A model generated the notes under the pieces. That model was given only the letters and a program-made list of their open reading frames with translations. It was not told where the DNA came from and searched no databases. From Halorubrum hochsteinianum (GTDB taxonomy: Archaea; Halobacteriota; Halobacteria; Halobacteriales; Haloferacaceae): DNA of 64,000 nucleotides. Numbering within the stretch: position 1 is the stretch's first letter; each line of letters starts with the position of its first letter. The stretch is from NCBI RefSeq assembly GCF_023702125.1, contig NZ_CP098415.1, forward strand, positions 310,001-374,000. Direction: 5' to 3'. Made by a program: the position numbers and the translations under genes. This document shows positions 1 through 8,666 of this stretch, one piece after another.

Positions 1-1767
1 CTCCTCGTAGGGGATCTCGCCGACTGCGGCGGTCCCCATCCCGAGCTGCGACCAGAACCAGCCGCGCGTCTGGTCGTGCGCCTCGATTATGAGGTCGGCG
101 GGCCACAGCTCGTCGTGGGCCGCCTCGTCGCTCGGGTAGCCGAGCGTCGCCCACGACGCCACCGAGGAGTCGATCCACACGTCGAACACGTCGTCGATCC
201 GCCGGTAGGTGGTGCCGTCCTCGACGATCGTGAGGTCGTCGACCGAGGGCCGGTGGAGGTCGATCGACGCGGGGTCGACGTCCTCCTCGACGCGGTCGGC
301 GAGCTCCTCGCGGGTGCCGATCACGATCATGTCCTCGTCGAGCTGCCCGGACGCCGCGTCCTCGGGCACCCAGATCGGGATCGGGATCCCCCAGTAGCGC
401 TGGCGGGAGACGTTCCAGTCCGGGGCGTCCTCGATGAAGTCGCGGAACCGGTTGTCCCGCGCCCAGTCCGGGTGCCACTCCGAGTCCTCCATGTTGTCGA
501 GGAGGTCGTCTTTCACGTCCGTGATCGAGATGAACCACTGGTCGGTGACCAGCTGGATGATCCCGGTGTCACAGCGCCAGCAGTGGCCGTAGCTGTGGTC
601 GACGGTGCCGTGCGCGAGCATGTGGCCGTCGGCGACGAGGTCCGCGATGATGTCGTCGTTGGCGTCGCGGACGAACTGGCCGGCGTACTCGCCGGCGGCC
701 TCGGTGAACTCGCCGTTCGGCCCGACGGGGCAGTGGATGTCTAAGCCGAGCTCGGTGCCGCGGTGGAAGTCCTCCTCCCCGTGGCCCGGCGCGGAGTGGA
801 CCAGCCCGGTGCGGTCGGCCTCCACGTAGTCGGCGGCGTACACCTGCCCAGCGCCCTCGAAGTCCGGGTACTCGGCGACGCGGTCGGCGAGCGGGTGGTC
901 GTACGCCCAGCCGACGAGGTCGCCGCCGGTCAGCTCCGCCTCGACCTCGTAGCTCTCGTAGCGGCCCTCCTGTAGCACGTCCTCGACGCACTCGGCGGCG
1001 ACGTACAGCAGCTCCGCCTCCCCGTCCCGCTCGGCGCGGACCGCGTTGTAGGTCAGCTCCTCGTCGACGGCGACGAAGGTGTTCGCGGGGATCGTCCACG
1101 GGGTCGTCGTCCAGATGACGAGGCTCCCCTCGCGGTCGGCGAGCGGGAACTTCACGTAGATGGAGGGGTCCTCGACGTCCTCGTACTCGACCTCGTTGTT
1201 GGCGAGGCCGGTCTCGCAGCGCGGGCACTGCGAGATTGACCGCTTCCCCTGCTCGACGAGTCCGTTGTCGGCGACCTCGGAGAACGCCCACCAGGCGGCC
1301 TCCATGTACTCGGGATCGATCGTCTCGTAGGGATCGTCCCAGTCCATCCACGCGCCGATGGACTTGAAGTCCTCGTCCATCGCCGCCCGGTTCTTGACGG
1401 CGAACTCCTTACACTTCTCGATGAACGCCTCCATCCCGTACTCCTCGATGTCCCGCTTGTTCTCGAAGCCGAGCTCCTCCTCGACTTTCACCTCGATGGG
1501 GAGCCCGTGCATGTCGTAGCCGGGGCGGTCGGTGACGCGGTGACCGGTCATCCGCTTGTACCGGATGACGGCGTCTTTCAGCGTCTTGTTCCAGGCGGTT
1601 CCGAGGTGCATCTGCCCGGAGGTGTACGGCGGGCCGTCCACGAAGAAGAACGGCGGGTCGTCGGCGTGCGCCTCCTTCGCCGCCTCGTAGGCGTCGTGGT
1701 CGTCCCAGTACTCGTCGACCGCGGACTCGACGTCCGCGGGCGCGTACTGGTCGTCGATCTGCTCCAT
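1..1767 (-). CDS. ileS: isoleucyl-tRNA synthetase, C-terminal part beyond the window edge
   Basis: Class Ia aminoacyl-tRNA synthetase that charges tRNA-Ile in the cytoplasm. The visible 589 residues are the N-terminal half. They include the HIGH-type signature region (PPYTSGQMHLGTAWNKTL, near residue 50), a CPRC zinc-type pair near residue 190, the editing (CP1) domain with IWTTTPWTIPANT, and the DVWIDSSVASW segment before the catalytic domain resumes. The KMSKS loop and anticodon-binding domain lie beyond base 1, so this is a partial gene cut by the window, not a broken one. The ATG at 1767 follows a spacer with no competing start and gives the usual MEQIDDQYAP-type haloarchaeal N-terminus. 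It is transcribed away from the divergent gene at 1940. Confidence 0.97.
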   Translation of the reverse strand, partial: MEQIDDQYAPADVESAVDEYWDDHDAYEAAKEAHADDPPFFFVDGPPYTSGQMHLGTAWNKTLKDAVIRYKRMTGHRVTDRPGYDMHGLPIEVKVEEELGFENKRDIEEYGMEAFIEKCKEFAVKNRAAMDEDFKSIGAWMDWDDPYETIDPEYMEAAWWAFSEVADNGLVEQGKRSISQCPRCETGLANNEVEYEDVEDPSIYVKFPLADREGSLVIWTTTPWTIPANTFVAVDEELTYNAVRAERDGEAELLYVAAECVEDVLQEGRYESYEVEAELTGGDLVGWAYDHPLADRVAEYPDFEGAGQVYAADYVEADRTGLVHSAPGHGEEDFHRGTELGLDIHCPVGPNGEFTEAAGEYAGQFVRDANDDIIADLVADGHMLAHGTVDHSYGHCWRCDTGIIQLVTDQWFISITDVKDDLLDNMEDSEWHPDWARDNRFRDFIEDAPDWNVSRQRYWGIPIPIWVPEDAASGQLDEDMIVIGTREELADRVEEDVDPASIDLHRPSVDDLTIVEDGTTYRRIDDVFDVWIDSSVASWATLGYPSDEAAHDELWPADLIIEAHDQTRGWFWSQLGMGTAAVGEIPYEE

Positions 1768-1939
1768 ACGCGTTGGTCTGCGCGCGCGTATTTGAATACG
1801 GCGGAGTCGTGGGAACGGTTCTGCCGCGGGGACGAGAGGGGTCCCGACGGAGCCGCACGCCCCGAAGCGGGCCGGGATCGACGCCGGGAGGCCGGGTAAT
1901 CGGCCCATACCAATACCGACGCCGGTCGTGGGGCCTCGC

Positions 1940-3151
1940 ATGAACGCCCCACGTGCGGTCCTCGTCGGCGCGACAGTGCTGTGTATCGCGGTCGCCGCGA
2001 CCGGCGGCGCGGTCGGCCAAGAGCAGGTGACGCTCACCGTCTCGGTGACCGATCAGGACGGCGACACGGTCGGCGGGGTGACCGTCGAGGCGGCGTGGGA
2101 GACCGAGTCGGGCGAGACGGGGACCGCGTCGGGCACGACGGCGAGCAACGGGAACGTGCTGCTCGACGTCCCCGAGGGGGCGAACGTCGAGCTGGACGTC
2201 GACGACGACGCGTACGTCCGGAACCGGCCGCTCCGGGTCGCCGACGCGAGCGAGACGGCCGTGGCGCTCGGCGTCACCCGGAGCGGGACCGCCACGGTGA
2301 CCGTCGTCGACGACCGGAACCGGTCGCAGGGCGACGCGACGGTGACCGTCCGCGAGGACGGGCGGACGGTCGACCGCGGCGAGACGGGAGACGACGGCAC
2401 CTACGAGACGGCTCGCGTCGAGCGGGGGGCGTACGAGGTCCGCGTCGTGAAGCCGGGGTACTTCGCGGCGGAGCGGGAGGTGACGGTCGAACGGAACACC
2501 GAGGCGACGGTGGCGATCGAACGGGGGACCGCGACGCTCGACGTGCGCGCCCTCGACGACCACTTCGACCCGCCCGCGCCGATCGAGACGGGGGCGGTCC
2601 GCGTGTCCTCGTCCGTGTACGACGGCGAGGTGAGCGTGAGCGAGGGGACGGCGACGCTCAACGTCCCGGTGAACGCCGTGTACGCGGTCGAGGTGGTCAA
2701 GGACGGGTACGACGCCTCGACCGAGCGCGTCAGGGTGCGGGAGTCGTCGGCGAGCGTGAACGCCACGGCCCAGCGCACCCCAACCCTCTCCGTCACGCCG
2801 GCGAACGAGCGGGTCCTCGTGGGCGAGACGACCCGCGTGACGGTTCGGAACGCCTACGACGAGCGGGTCGCCGGCGCGACCGTCGAGGTCGACGGCGAGG
2901 CGGTCGGCGAGACCGACGACCGCGGCGAGGTCGACGTGACGATACCGTCGACCGGGAACCGGACGATCGTCGCCCGCGACGGGTCCGTCGCGTCCGACCC
3001 GGTGACGGTCGAGGGGGTCGACACCGCGGCCGACGCGGACGGGGGCGACGCCCCGGGAACCACCGACGGGAGCAGTCCCGGGTTCGGCTCCGTCAGCGCG
3101 GTCCTCGCCCTCCTCGCGGTCGGCGCGGCAAGTCGGATTCGCGGGCGCTGA
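1940..3151 (+). CDS. secreted surface protein with PEGA/carboxypeptidase-regulatory-like domains and PGF-CTERM anchor
   Basis: 403-residue exported protein. It begins with a Sec-type signal peptide (MNAPRAVLVGATVLCIAVAATGG, cleavage likely near GAVGQ). Several beta-sandwich repeats of the carboxypeptidase-regulatory/PEGA kind follow, such as TVSVTDQDGDTVGGVTVEA and VTVREDGRTVDRGETGDDG, which recur about every 80 residues. The C-terminus carries PGFGSVSAVLALLAVGAA followed by basic residues, the PGF-CTERM tripartite signal recognised by archaeosortase A. That implies proteolytic processing and lipid attachment at the outer face of the membrane. An in-frame GTG at 1928 exists, but ATG 1940 gives the natural signal peptide. 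The ligand or partner is unknown; a structural or adhesion role is inference. Confidence 0.85.
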   Translation: MNAPRAVLVGATVLCIAVAATGGAVGQEQVTLTVSVTDQDGDTVGGVTVEAAWETESGETGTASGTTASNGNVLLDVPEGANVELDVDDDAYVRNRPLRVADASETAVALGVTRSGTATVTVVDDRNRSQGDATVTVREDGRTVDRGETGDDGTYETARVERGAYEVRVVKPGYFAAEREVTVERNTEATVAIERGTATLDVRALDDHFDPPAPIETGAVRVSSSVYDGEVSVSEGTATLNVPVNAVYAVEVVKDGYDASTERVRVRESSASVNATAQRTPTLSVTPANERVLVGETTRVTVRNAYDERVAGATVEVDGEAVGETDDRGEVDVTIPSTGNRTIVARDGSVASDPVTVEGVDTAADADGGDAPGTTDGSSPGFGSVSAVLALLAVGAASRIRGR

Positions 3152-3207
3152 GCGGTCTGGAGCGCGTCGCGAGAGCCTGTCGCGGATCTGGGGCGGGTCG
3201 CGGGACC

Positions 3208-4329
3208 TTACCGCTGGTCCGGAGCGCCGCCGGCGAAGTAGTCGGCGAGCCGCTCGGCGGCCTCGGTCGCGCGCGGCGTCACCAGCGCGAACCGGATCCA
3301 CTCGTCGCGGGCGGTGCCGAACGCCTCGCCCGGCATCCCGGCGACGCCCGCCTCGTCGACGAGCCGCTTGACGTTCGCCATCGTGCCAGGGAAGCCGTCG
3401 AAGCGCGCGAGCACGTAGAACGCCCCCTCCGGCCGGCTGTACTCCGCGCCCGCCGCGTCGAGCGCGCTCGTGAACGCGTCGACGCGGTCCGCGAGCAGGT
3501 CGCGGGACTTCGCGTAGTACTCCGGGGGCGTCTCGACGAGCGCGTTGTGGACCGCGTACTGCGAGGGGCGCGCCCCGGCGACGTTCACGAGCATGTGGCG
3601 GGTCTTCGCGTCGTCGACGTGCGCCTCCGGGAAGATCCCGTAGCCGACGCGGAAGCCCGTGATCGCCATCGACTTCGAGAAGCCGCTCGTGACGATCACG
3701 CGGTCGGAGTCGATGGCCAGCGCCGACTCGAACGAGCCGGACAGGTCGAACCGGTCGTACACCTCGTCGACGACCACGAGGGCGTCGACCGCCTCCGCGA
3801 TCGAGACGACCTCGCGAATTGCGTCGAGGTCGTACACCGCGCCGGTCGGGTTGTTCGGGGTGTTGAGGACGATCAGCGCGGTGTCCTCGCTCGCGGCGGC
3901 GCGCATCGCGTCGACGTCGAGGCCCCCGTCGCGGGCGGTCGGGACCAGCGTCGGCTCGCCGCCGAGCAGGTGCGTCTTCCCCGGGTAGTAGGGGTAGACG
4001 GGGTCGGTGAGCAGCGCCTCGTCGCCGGCGTTGCGGTCGAGCGCGCGCGCCATCGCGAGGTAGTTCGCCTCGCCGGTGCCGTTCGTGACGACCACGCGGT
4101 CGGAGTCGACGCCGTTGCGCTCGGCGATCACTTCCCGCAGTTCGCGGAGCCCCTCGCTCGGGGGGTACTGGAAGTCGGCGGGCGGCAGGTCCGCGTACTC
4201 GCGGAGCGCCTCGCGGAGCGCGGCGGGCGGCTCCCAGTCCGGGTTGCCGCTCACCATGTCGATGACGTCCCCGTCGGCGGCCGCGGCGTACTGCATCACG
4301 TGGAAGAACTTCGGCTCCTCGTACTCCAT
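3208..4329 (-). CDS. pyridoxal-phosphate-dependent class I/II aminotransferase
   Basis: 373-residue cytoplasmic fold-type I aminotransferase. SGFSKSMAITGFRVGYG contains the Schiff-base lysine, NTPNNPTGAVYD is the cofactor/substrate signature, and VVDEVYDRF holds the aspartate that contacts the pyridine nitrogen. Length and motif order match the aspartate/aromatic aminotransferase family. The substrate cannot be read from sequence; aspartate, aromatic or branched amino acids are all possible. ATG 4329 is the only sensible start. It is convergent with the surface-protein gene ending at 3151, so it is probably transcribed alone. Confidence 0.88.
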   Translation of the reverse strand: MEYEEPKFFHVMQYAAAADGDVIDMVSGNPDWEPPAALREALREYADLPPADFQYPPSEGLRELREVIAERNGVDSDRVVVTNGTGEANYLAMARALDRNAGDEALLTDPVYPYYPGKTHLLGGEPTLVPTARDGGLDVDAMRAAASEDTALIVLNTPNNPTGAVYDLDAIREVVSIAEAVDALVVVDEVYDRFDLSGSFESALAIDSDRVIVTSGFSKSMAITGFRVGYGIFPEAHVDDAKTRHMLVNVAGARPSQYAVHNALVETPPEYYAKSRDLLADRVDAFTSALDAAGAEYSRPEGAFYVLARFDGFPGTMANVKRLVDEAGVAGMPGEAFGTARDEWIRFALVTPRATEAAERLADYFAGGAPDQR

Positions 4330-4461
4330 ACGGGCGGGTCGGACGCGGTCGCCGTGGCTCTTTCGACCGGGAGAGGGGCGGGCTCTCGGGACGGTAGGCC
4401 CGGCCTACGAACGCCGCCGCGATCCGGTGGATTGACCTACCGACGGCCGAACCGACGGGGC

Positions 4462-4974
4462 ATGAACAAACGCGGCCACGTCCTCAACGGCCTGCTGCTC
4501 GCCTTGGGGCTCGGGTTCGTCCTCGAACCGGGGGTCGACGCGGCGACCGCCCGGGCGATCGCGGAGATAACCGTCCCCGTCGTGTTGGGGGCGCTGTTCC
4601 CCGACGTCGACACCGCCTTCGGTCGCCACCGGAAGACGCTCCACAGCCTCCCCGTGCTGGCCGTGTTCTTGGCGTACCCGATCGTCTTCGGCAACCTCCA
4701 GTACGTGTGGATCGGCGTGTTGACGCATTACATCCTCGACGTGGTCGGGAGCCGGCGGGGGATCGCGCTGTTCCACCCGCTCTCCGACAAGGAGTACTCG
4801 CTGCCGACCGGCGTGACGACGAGCAGCAAGTACGCGGACCTCGTCACCGTGATCATCACCGCCGTCGAGATCGCCGCGCTCTGGGCGATCAACGAGTTCG
4901 TCATCAACCTCGAACTCGACCTCTCCGCGGCCGCACAGACCGCCTCGCAGGCCGCGGCCGGGTTCGGCCTATAA
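4462..4974 (+). CDS. membrane-bound metal-dependent hydrolase, YdjM/DUF457-like
   Basis: 170-residue integral membrane protein. The N-terminus MNKRGHVLNGLLLALGLGF, then GALFPDVDTAFGRHRKTLHSLPVL and LTHYILDVV, match the YdjM/LexA-regulated family. Its conserved H, PDxD and HR-x-H residues are thought to bind metal at the membrane face. About four hydrophobic segments are visible, ending with an alanine-rich tail. The reaction is not established for haloarchaeal members, so a hydrolase role comes from family membership only. ATG 4462 sits just after a promoter-like gap and is divergent from the aminotransferase. The gene reads toward repeat element copy 1. Confidence 0.8.
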   Translation: MNKRGHVLNGLLLALGLGFVLEPGVDAATARAIAEITVPVVLGALFPDVDTAFGRHRKTLHSLPVLAVFLAYPIVFGNLQYVWIGVLTHYILDVVGSRRGIALFHPLSDKEYSLPTGVTTSSKYADLVTVIITAVEIAALWAINEFVINLELDLSAAAQTASQAAAGFGL

Positions 4975-5115
4975 GTCGATGTCGGTGGAAGGGGTCGACG
5001 ATACGGCGGCGTAGTTAGTTATGAATCAGTGAGCGGTACGAGTCACTTCGAAGTCCCAGTCACTCGGCGACACGCGCCCGTTTTCGCCGCGAGTAACACT
5101 ACGACCGAGACCGCC

Positions 5116-5363
5116 GAAGCCCCAGCCGGGAGGGCGGCGCACGCTCGGGGGGGTCCTCAGTCACTCGCTCCGCTCGTTCCTTGCGGTCCTACCGTCGCCT
5201 GCGCCGCCCTCCCGGCTGCCCCTTCGAGTCCCGCCCGGCACAGCACCGCACCTCACACCTCCCCAGCCTCGTCGCTGGCCCCTCCGCTTCGCTCCGGGAC
5301 CAGCGACTCCCTCGCGCGTGCGATTCGCGCCGCTCCGCGGCGCTCACCGGCACGCGCCACCGC
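5116..5363 (+). repeat. dispersed structured repeat element, copy 1
   Basis: Non-coding GC-rich element in the 405-base gap between the convergent genes ending at 4974 and 5380. In order it has a GAAGCCCCAG box, a long stem (AGCCGGGAGGGCGGCGCA pairing with its complement at about 5195-5212), a GCTGCCCCTTCGAGTCCCG box, a CCTCCCCAGCCTC box, a hairpin with arms GTCGCTGG and CCAGCGAC, a hairpin with arms GCGCCGC and GCGGCGC, and an end box CGCGCCAC. Three other copies in this window keep the boxes but change the stems with pairing preserved. A degenerate extra copy of the first box (CGAAGTCCCAG) lies at about 5048. Open frames through it are not protein-like. Confidence 0.85.
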
Positions 5364-5379
5364 TATACCCTTTCTTCGT

Positions 5380-6144
5380 CTACTCGTAGACGCTCACGTC
5401 GTCGAACCGGCCCTCGTAGGCGACGTTCGAGGGGAGAGTCGGCTCGTTGCCGGAGAGGAACATCCGGTCGAGCTTCGCCCACGTGTTCTCGTAGCCGAGA
5501 TGCGCGAACTCGACGAGCCCGCGGAGCTGGTGGCCGGCTCCGCCGCGGTGGATGACCGTCCTCGGTCGGCGCTCGCGGAACGCGTCGACGACCGCCTCGG
5601 CGTCGTCGAGGTCGCCCTCGAACGTCGTCCACGCCTCGCCGACCGTGCCGGGGAGGTGCGCGTACGACGAGCCGAACCCGGCGCAGTCGGTCGCCTCGGC
5701 GGTCCGCTGGGCGCGGGCGTTCTGGTGGGGCAACAGCTTCGTGTTGTACGTCTCTATCGCGTCGATGCGGTCGGCGTGGGCGTCGACCTCGGGACGCGTG
5801 AGCGAGATGGTGGCGAACCCGGGGTGCGGGACGAGGACCGCGGCGTCCTGCCGCTCGAACTCCGCCATCGCGCCCTCGAAGGTGATGTAGTCGGGGACCG
5901 GGTCGGAGAGGCCGATGACGAGGAGGTGCCGGCGGTTCCCCCAGTCGCCGGTGAACACCTCGCGGGCGGGGACGACGGTCAGTTCGTCGTCGGAGTACCG
6001 CGCCGCGCGCTCGCGGACCGTGGGGAGGCGCGTGAAGTGCGGCGCGTACACGAGCGCGTCGATCCCGCGGGCCTTCGCGCGGGCGACGACCTCGTCGTCG
6101 AGCACCTTGACGTGGGCGTCGACGCGCGTTTGCGATCGGGTCAC
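5380..6144 (-). CDS. PHP-domain phosphoesterase-like protein
   Basis: Cytoplasmic PHP superfamily protein of about 254 residues. Metal-site signatures are VDAHVKVLDDEVV near the N-terminus (the DxH motif, in the haloarchaeal variant), ALVYAPHFTRLP, VLVPHPGF and GFGSSYAHLPGTVGEA. The family contains phosphatases and histidinol-phosphatase or polymerase-associated nucleases; the substrate here is unknown. I chose the GTG at 6144, directly before the metal-binding strand. A TTG at 6171 would add nine residues with no similarity. The stop codon lies 17 bases from the end box of repeat copy 1, toward which the gene is transcribed. It is divergent from the zinc-finger gene at 6314. Confidence 0.78.
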   Translation of the reverse strand: MTRSQTRVDAHVKVLDDEVVARAKARGIDALVYAPHFTRLPTVRERAARYSDDELTVVPAREVFTGDWGNRRHLLVIGLSDPVPDYITFEGAMAEFERQDAAVLVPHPGFATISLTRPEVDAHADRIDAIETYNTKLLPHQNARAQRTAEATDCAGFGSSYAHLPGTVGEAWTTFEGDLDDAEAVVDAFRERRPRTVIHRGGAGHQLRGLVEFAHLGYENTWAKLDRMFLSGNEPTLPSNVAYEGRFDDVSVYE

Positions 6145-6313
6145 GGTCGGACGGTCGTCGCGGTCGCGCAAAGGCGTATCGTTCGACGACGACGGTGCCG
6201 CGACCGCAGGCCGCGCGGCCCGTTTGTGGGCCCGTTCGCGGAGGCGGTCGACGCCGAGCGGAGCGCCGGCGGACTTGGGAAAGCGTTAATCTCCCGGGGG
6301 CGAGAGTCGGGGT

Positions 6314-6613
6314 ATGGCCCCTCGCTGGACGTGCGGGATCGGCGACTGCGACGCCGCCTTCGACGACGTGGAGGCGGCGATCGTCCACCAGACCAACGAC
6401 CACCAGCGCCACGAGTGCAAGGTGTGCGGCACCATCGTCCCGGACGGCTACTTCGCGATCCGCCACGCGTTCGACGAGCACACCCGCGCCGAGTTCGTCC
6501 GCGCGTACGACGCCGACTCCGCGGCGGTGCGCCGCCGCGAGGAGATCAAAGGCGAGATCGAGTCCGCGGCCGACCTCCAGCGGGTCGTCGAACAGCTCGA
6601 CCGCGGCGTCTGA
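6314..6613 (+). CDS. small protein with two C2H2-type zinc fingers
   Basis: 99-residue haloarchaeal protein. Two fingers are visible: C7 and C12 with H25 and H30, then C35 and C38 with H51 and H56. The C-terminal 40 residues are charged and helical. C2H2 fingers suggest nucleic-acid or protein binding, but the target is unknown and no enzymatic motif is present. The gene starts about 20 bases after an AAAGCGTTAATC stretch that may hold its TATA box, so the transcript is probably almost leaderless. It is convergent with the arginase gene, 33 bases apart. Confidence 0.8.
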   Translation: MAPRWTCGIGDCDAAFDDVEAAIVHQTNDHQRHECKVCGTIVPDGYFAIRHAFDEHTRAEFVRAYDADSAAVRRREEIKGEIESAADLQRVVEQLDRGV

Positions 6614-6646
6614 CGCGGCCGCGTTCGACGGGCTCCGACCTGCGAC

Positions 6647-7552
6647 TTACAACACCCGCTTTCCGAGCGCGCTCGCCGCGAGCTCTGTCGCCAGCTCCGC
6701 CGTCTCGTTGTGCTGGTCGAGCGTCGGGTTCACCTCCACCAGCTCCATCGACCGGAGCGCGTCCGTCTCGTCGACGATCTCCATCGCGCTGTGCGCCTCC
6801 CGGTAAGTGACGCCGCCGCGGACGGGCGTCCCGACGCCGGGGGCGGCGTTCGGATCGAGCCAGTCCAGATCGAGGCTGACGTGGATCCCGTCGACGCCGG
6901 CCGAGGCGACCGACAGCGCCTCCTCCGTGACCGCCGTGATCCCCCGCTCGTCGATGTCGGACATCGTGTACGCCGCGAAGCCGCGGTCGCGGATTAGCTC
7001 CGCCTCCGGCTCGTCGACCGACCGGAGGCCGACCAGCGCGACGTTCTCCGGGGAGAGCCCGGGCGCGTTCGCCCACTCGGTGTCCGCGAACTCGCCGATC
7101 CCGAGCGCGGCCGCCAGCGGCATCCCGTGGACGTTGCCCGAGGGCGTCGTCGCGGGGGTGTTGAGGTCGGCGTGCGCGTCGAACCAGACCGCGCCGATGT
7201 CCGCGTCCCGGGCGGACCCGGCGAGGCTCCCGATGGCGATGGAGTGGTCGCCGCCGAGCGCGAGCGGCACCTCGCCGTCGGCGAGCGTCGCCGCGACCTC
7301 GTCGCCGAGCCGCCGGCAGACGTCGGCCGTCTCGCGGAGGAACTTCGCCTTCCCCTCGCTGGGCGCGTCCGCGTCCGGATCGCGCTCCTCTGCCCGCGGG
7401 ACGTGGAGGTCGCCGGCGTCGGCCGTCTCGACGCCCGCCCCGGCGAGCTGGTCGGCGAGCCCGCCGTACCGGATCGCCGACGGTCCCATGTCGACCCCGC
7501 GTCGGTTCGCCCCGTAGTCTGTCGGCGCGCCGATGATCCTGACCGTGGTCAT
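6647..7552 (-). CDS. rocF: arginase (ureohydrolase family)
   Basis: 301-residue binuclear manganese enzyme that hydrolyses L-arginine to ornithine and urea in the cytoplasm. Metal ligands are clear: H103 in GGDHS, D125/H127/D129 in DAHADLNT, and D228/D230 in SLDLDWLDP. The NTPATTPSGNVHGMPL loop and the C-terminal SALGKRVL are arginase-like rather than agmatinase-like. ATG 7552 gives the typical RIIGAPTDYGANRRGVDMGP beginning; longer upstream frames add only basic, non-conserved sequence. It would feed arginine catabolism; no ornithine-using gene is adjacent. Agmatinase or formimidoylglutamase activity is the main alternative. Confidence 0.9.
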   Translation of the reverse strand: MTTVRIIGAPTDYGANRRGVDMGPSAIRYGGLADQLAGAGVETADAGDLHVPRAEERDPDADAPSEGKAKFLRETADVCRRLGDEVAATLADGEVPLALGGDHSIAIGSLAGSARDADIGAVWFDAHADLNTPATTPSGNVHGMPLAAALGIGEFADTEWANAPGLSPENVALVGLRSVDEPEAELIRDRGFAAYTMSDIDERGITAVTEEALSVASAGVDGIHVSLDLDWLDPNAAPGVGTPVRGGVTYREAHSAMEIVDETDALRSMELVEVNPTLDQHNETAELATELAASALGKRVL

Positions 7553-7692
7553 ACCGGCTACGCGGCGCGCCGGCGCTTGAAAGGCGGGGATCCCCATTCC
7601 GGTGTGGCGGGCCGTCCGCCGTGCCCGCCCTGCCGCGCGCTCCGCCGTGCCGGATCGGACACCGTTTTGCGCCCGGCCCGCCACGGGGCGAC

Positions 7693-7911
7693 ATGGACAG
7701 TCCGGATTCCTACTCCGTCGACCCCGGCGACATCGAGCCGATCGGCGCGATGATAGCGGTCGCGTTCACCGGTGCGGCGGTCGGGCTCGTCGGCGGCGCG
7801 CTGTCGTTCGTCTCCGCCGACCTCGGGCTCGCGCTGGTCGGGGTCGGCGTCGTCGTCGCGCTCTCCAGTCCGATCGCGTACGTTCGGATGAAGCGGCTGC
7901 GCGGCGAGTGA
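7693..7911 (+). CDS. small two-helix membrane protein
   Basis: 72-residue protein with an acidic head (MDSPDSYSVDPGD), two hydrophobic helices (about residues 19-40 and 43-62, the latter rich in V, G and L) and a short basic tail MKRLRGE, predicting a hairpin in the membrane with both ends inside. It resembles uncharacterised haloarchaeal DUF-type small membrane proteins; no function can be proposed. ATG 7693 follows a gap of 140 bases after the divergent arginase start. Confidence 0.7.
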   Translation: MDSPDSYSVDPGDIEPIGAMIAVAFTGAAVGLVGGALSFVSADLGLALVGVGVVVALSSPIAYVRMKRLRGE

Positions 7912-7963
7912 CCCGAACGGACCGGAGCCGGCCGTAGCCCGCCGCCGAGCGGATCCCACACGA

Positions 7964-7995
7964 TCGTTTATAAGTGAGTTCCATCGCATTTAAGC
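7964..7995 (+). promoter_or_regulatory. two TATA-like boxes upstream of the winged-helix regulator
   Basis: TTTATAAG at about 7967-7974 and ATTTAAGC at about 7988-7995. The second box is centred about 27 bases before the ATG at 8019, the spacing expected for a leaderless haloarchaeal transcript. The first would give a leader of about 20 bases. Tandem boxes could mean two start sites. Confidence 0.55.
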
Positions 7996-8018
7996 GGGGG
8001 CGCTATCTATCTGTTCGC

Positions 8019-8552
8019 ATGTCATCGATCGAGCTCACATCGAGCCAGAAAAGCATCCTCACGGCCCTGATCAACCTGTACGGGGAACAGGAGGACGCCG
8101 TGAAAGGCGAGGCGATCGCCGAGGAGGTCGACCGCAACCCGGGGACGATCCGCAACCAGATGCAGAGCCTCAAGGCCCTCCAGCTGGTCGAGGGCGTCCC
8201 GGGGCCGAAGGGCGGCTACAAGCCCACCTCGAACGCCTACGAGGCGCTGGACATCCAGCGCATGGACGAGCCGGCCGACGTCCCGATCTACCACGAGGGC
8301 GAGCAGATCGAGGGAGTCAACGTCGACGGGATCGACCTCTCCAGCGTCCACCACCCCGAGCTGTGCCGCGCCGAGATCCACGTCCAGGGCTCTGTCCGCG
8401 ACTTCCACGAGGGCGACTCCGTCACCGTCGGCCCGACGCCGCTCTCGAAGCTCGTCATCGATGGGACCGTCGACGGCAAAGACGACACCGCGAACGTCCT
8501 CATCCTGCGGATCGACGATATGCGCGCGCCCGACGAGCCGGCCGAGCACTGA
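8019..8552 (+). CDS. winged helix-turn-helix transcriptional regulator
   Basis: 177-residue DNA-binding protein. Residues 1-75 form a winged helix (SSQKSILTALINLYG, AEEVDRNPGTIRNQMQSLKAL, wing with GPKGGYKPT) as in archaeal Rrf2/MarR-like regulators. A conserved haloarchaeal C-terminal domain of about 100 residues follows, with beta-rich segments RAEIHVQGSVRDFHEGD and NVLILRIDDMR, perhaps a ligand or dimer domain. Ligand and targets are unknown. ATG 8019 was chosen because it lies at leaderless distance from the TATA box; the upstream in-frame start at 7974 would sit inside the promoter. Confidence 0.82.
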   Translation: MSSIELTSSQKSILTALINLYGEQEDAVKGEAIAEEVDRNPGTIRNQMQSLKALQLVEGVPGPKGGYKPTSNAYEALDIQRMDEPADVPIYHEGEQIEGVNVDGIDLSSVHHPELCRAEIHVQGSVRDFHEGDSVTVGPTPLSKLVIDGTVDGKDDTANVLILRIDDMRAPDEPAEH

Positions 8553-8666
8553 CGCCGGAGACCGCGTTCGCGTCGAGTTGTTCGCCGATTTCTCTCTCCC
8601 GAAAGAGCGGTCTGCGGAGAAACGGACCGAACGCGTAGCCGAGTCGCTACCGCGAGTTACCCCTAC

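Noticed and set aside
1-1767. ileS as a truncated pseudogene
   Set aside because: The frame is open to the window edge, so the missing part simply lies outside.
1981-4974. Very long plus-strand open frame of almost 1,000 codons
   Set aside because: It runs out of phase through the surface-protein gene and antisense to the aminotransferase, and is rich in Arg, Gly and Pro as expected for a shadow frame in high-GC DNA. Only its last 171 codons (4462-4974) are a real gene.
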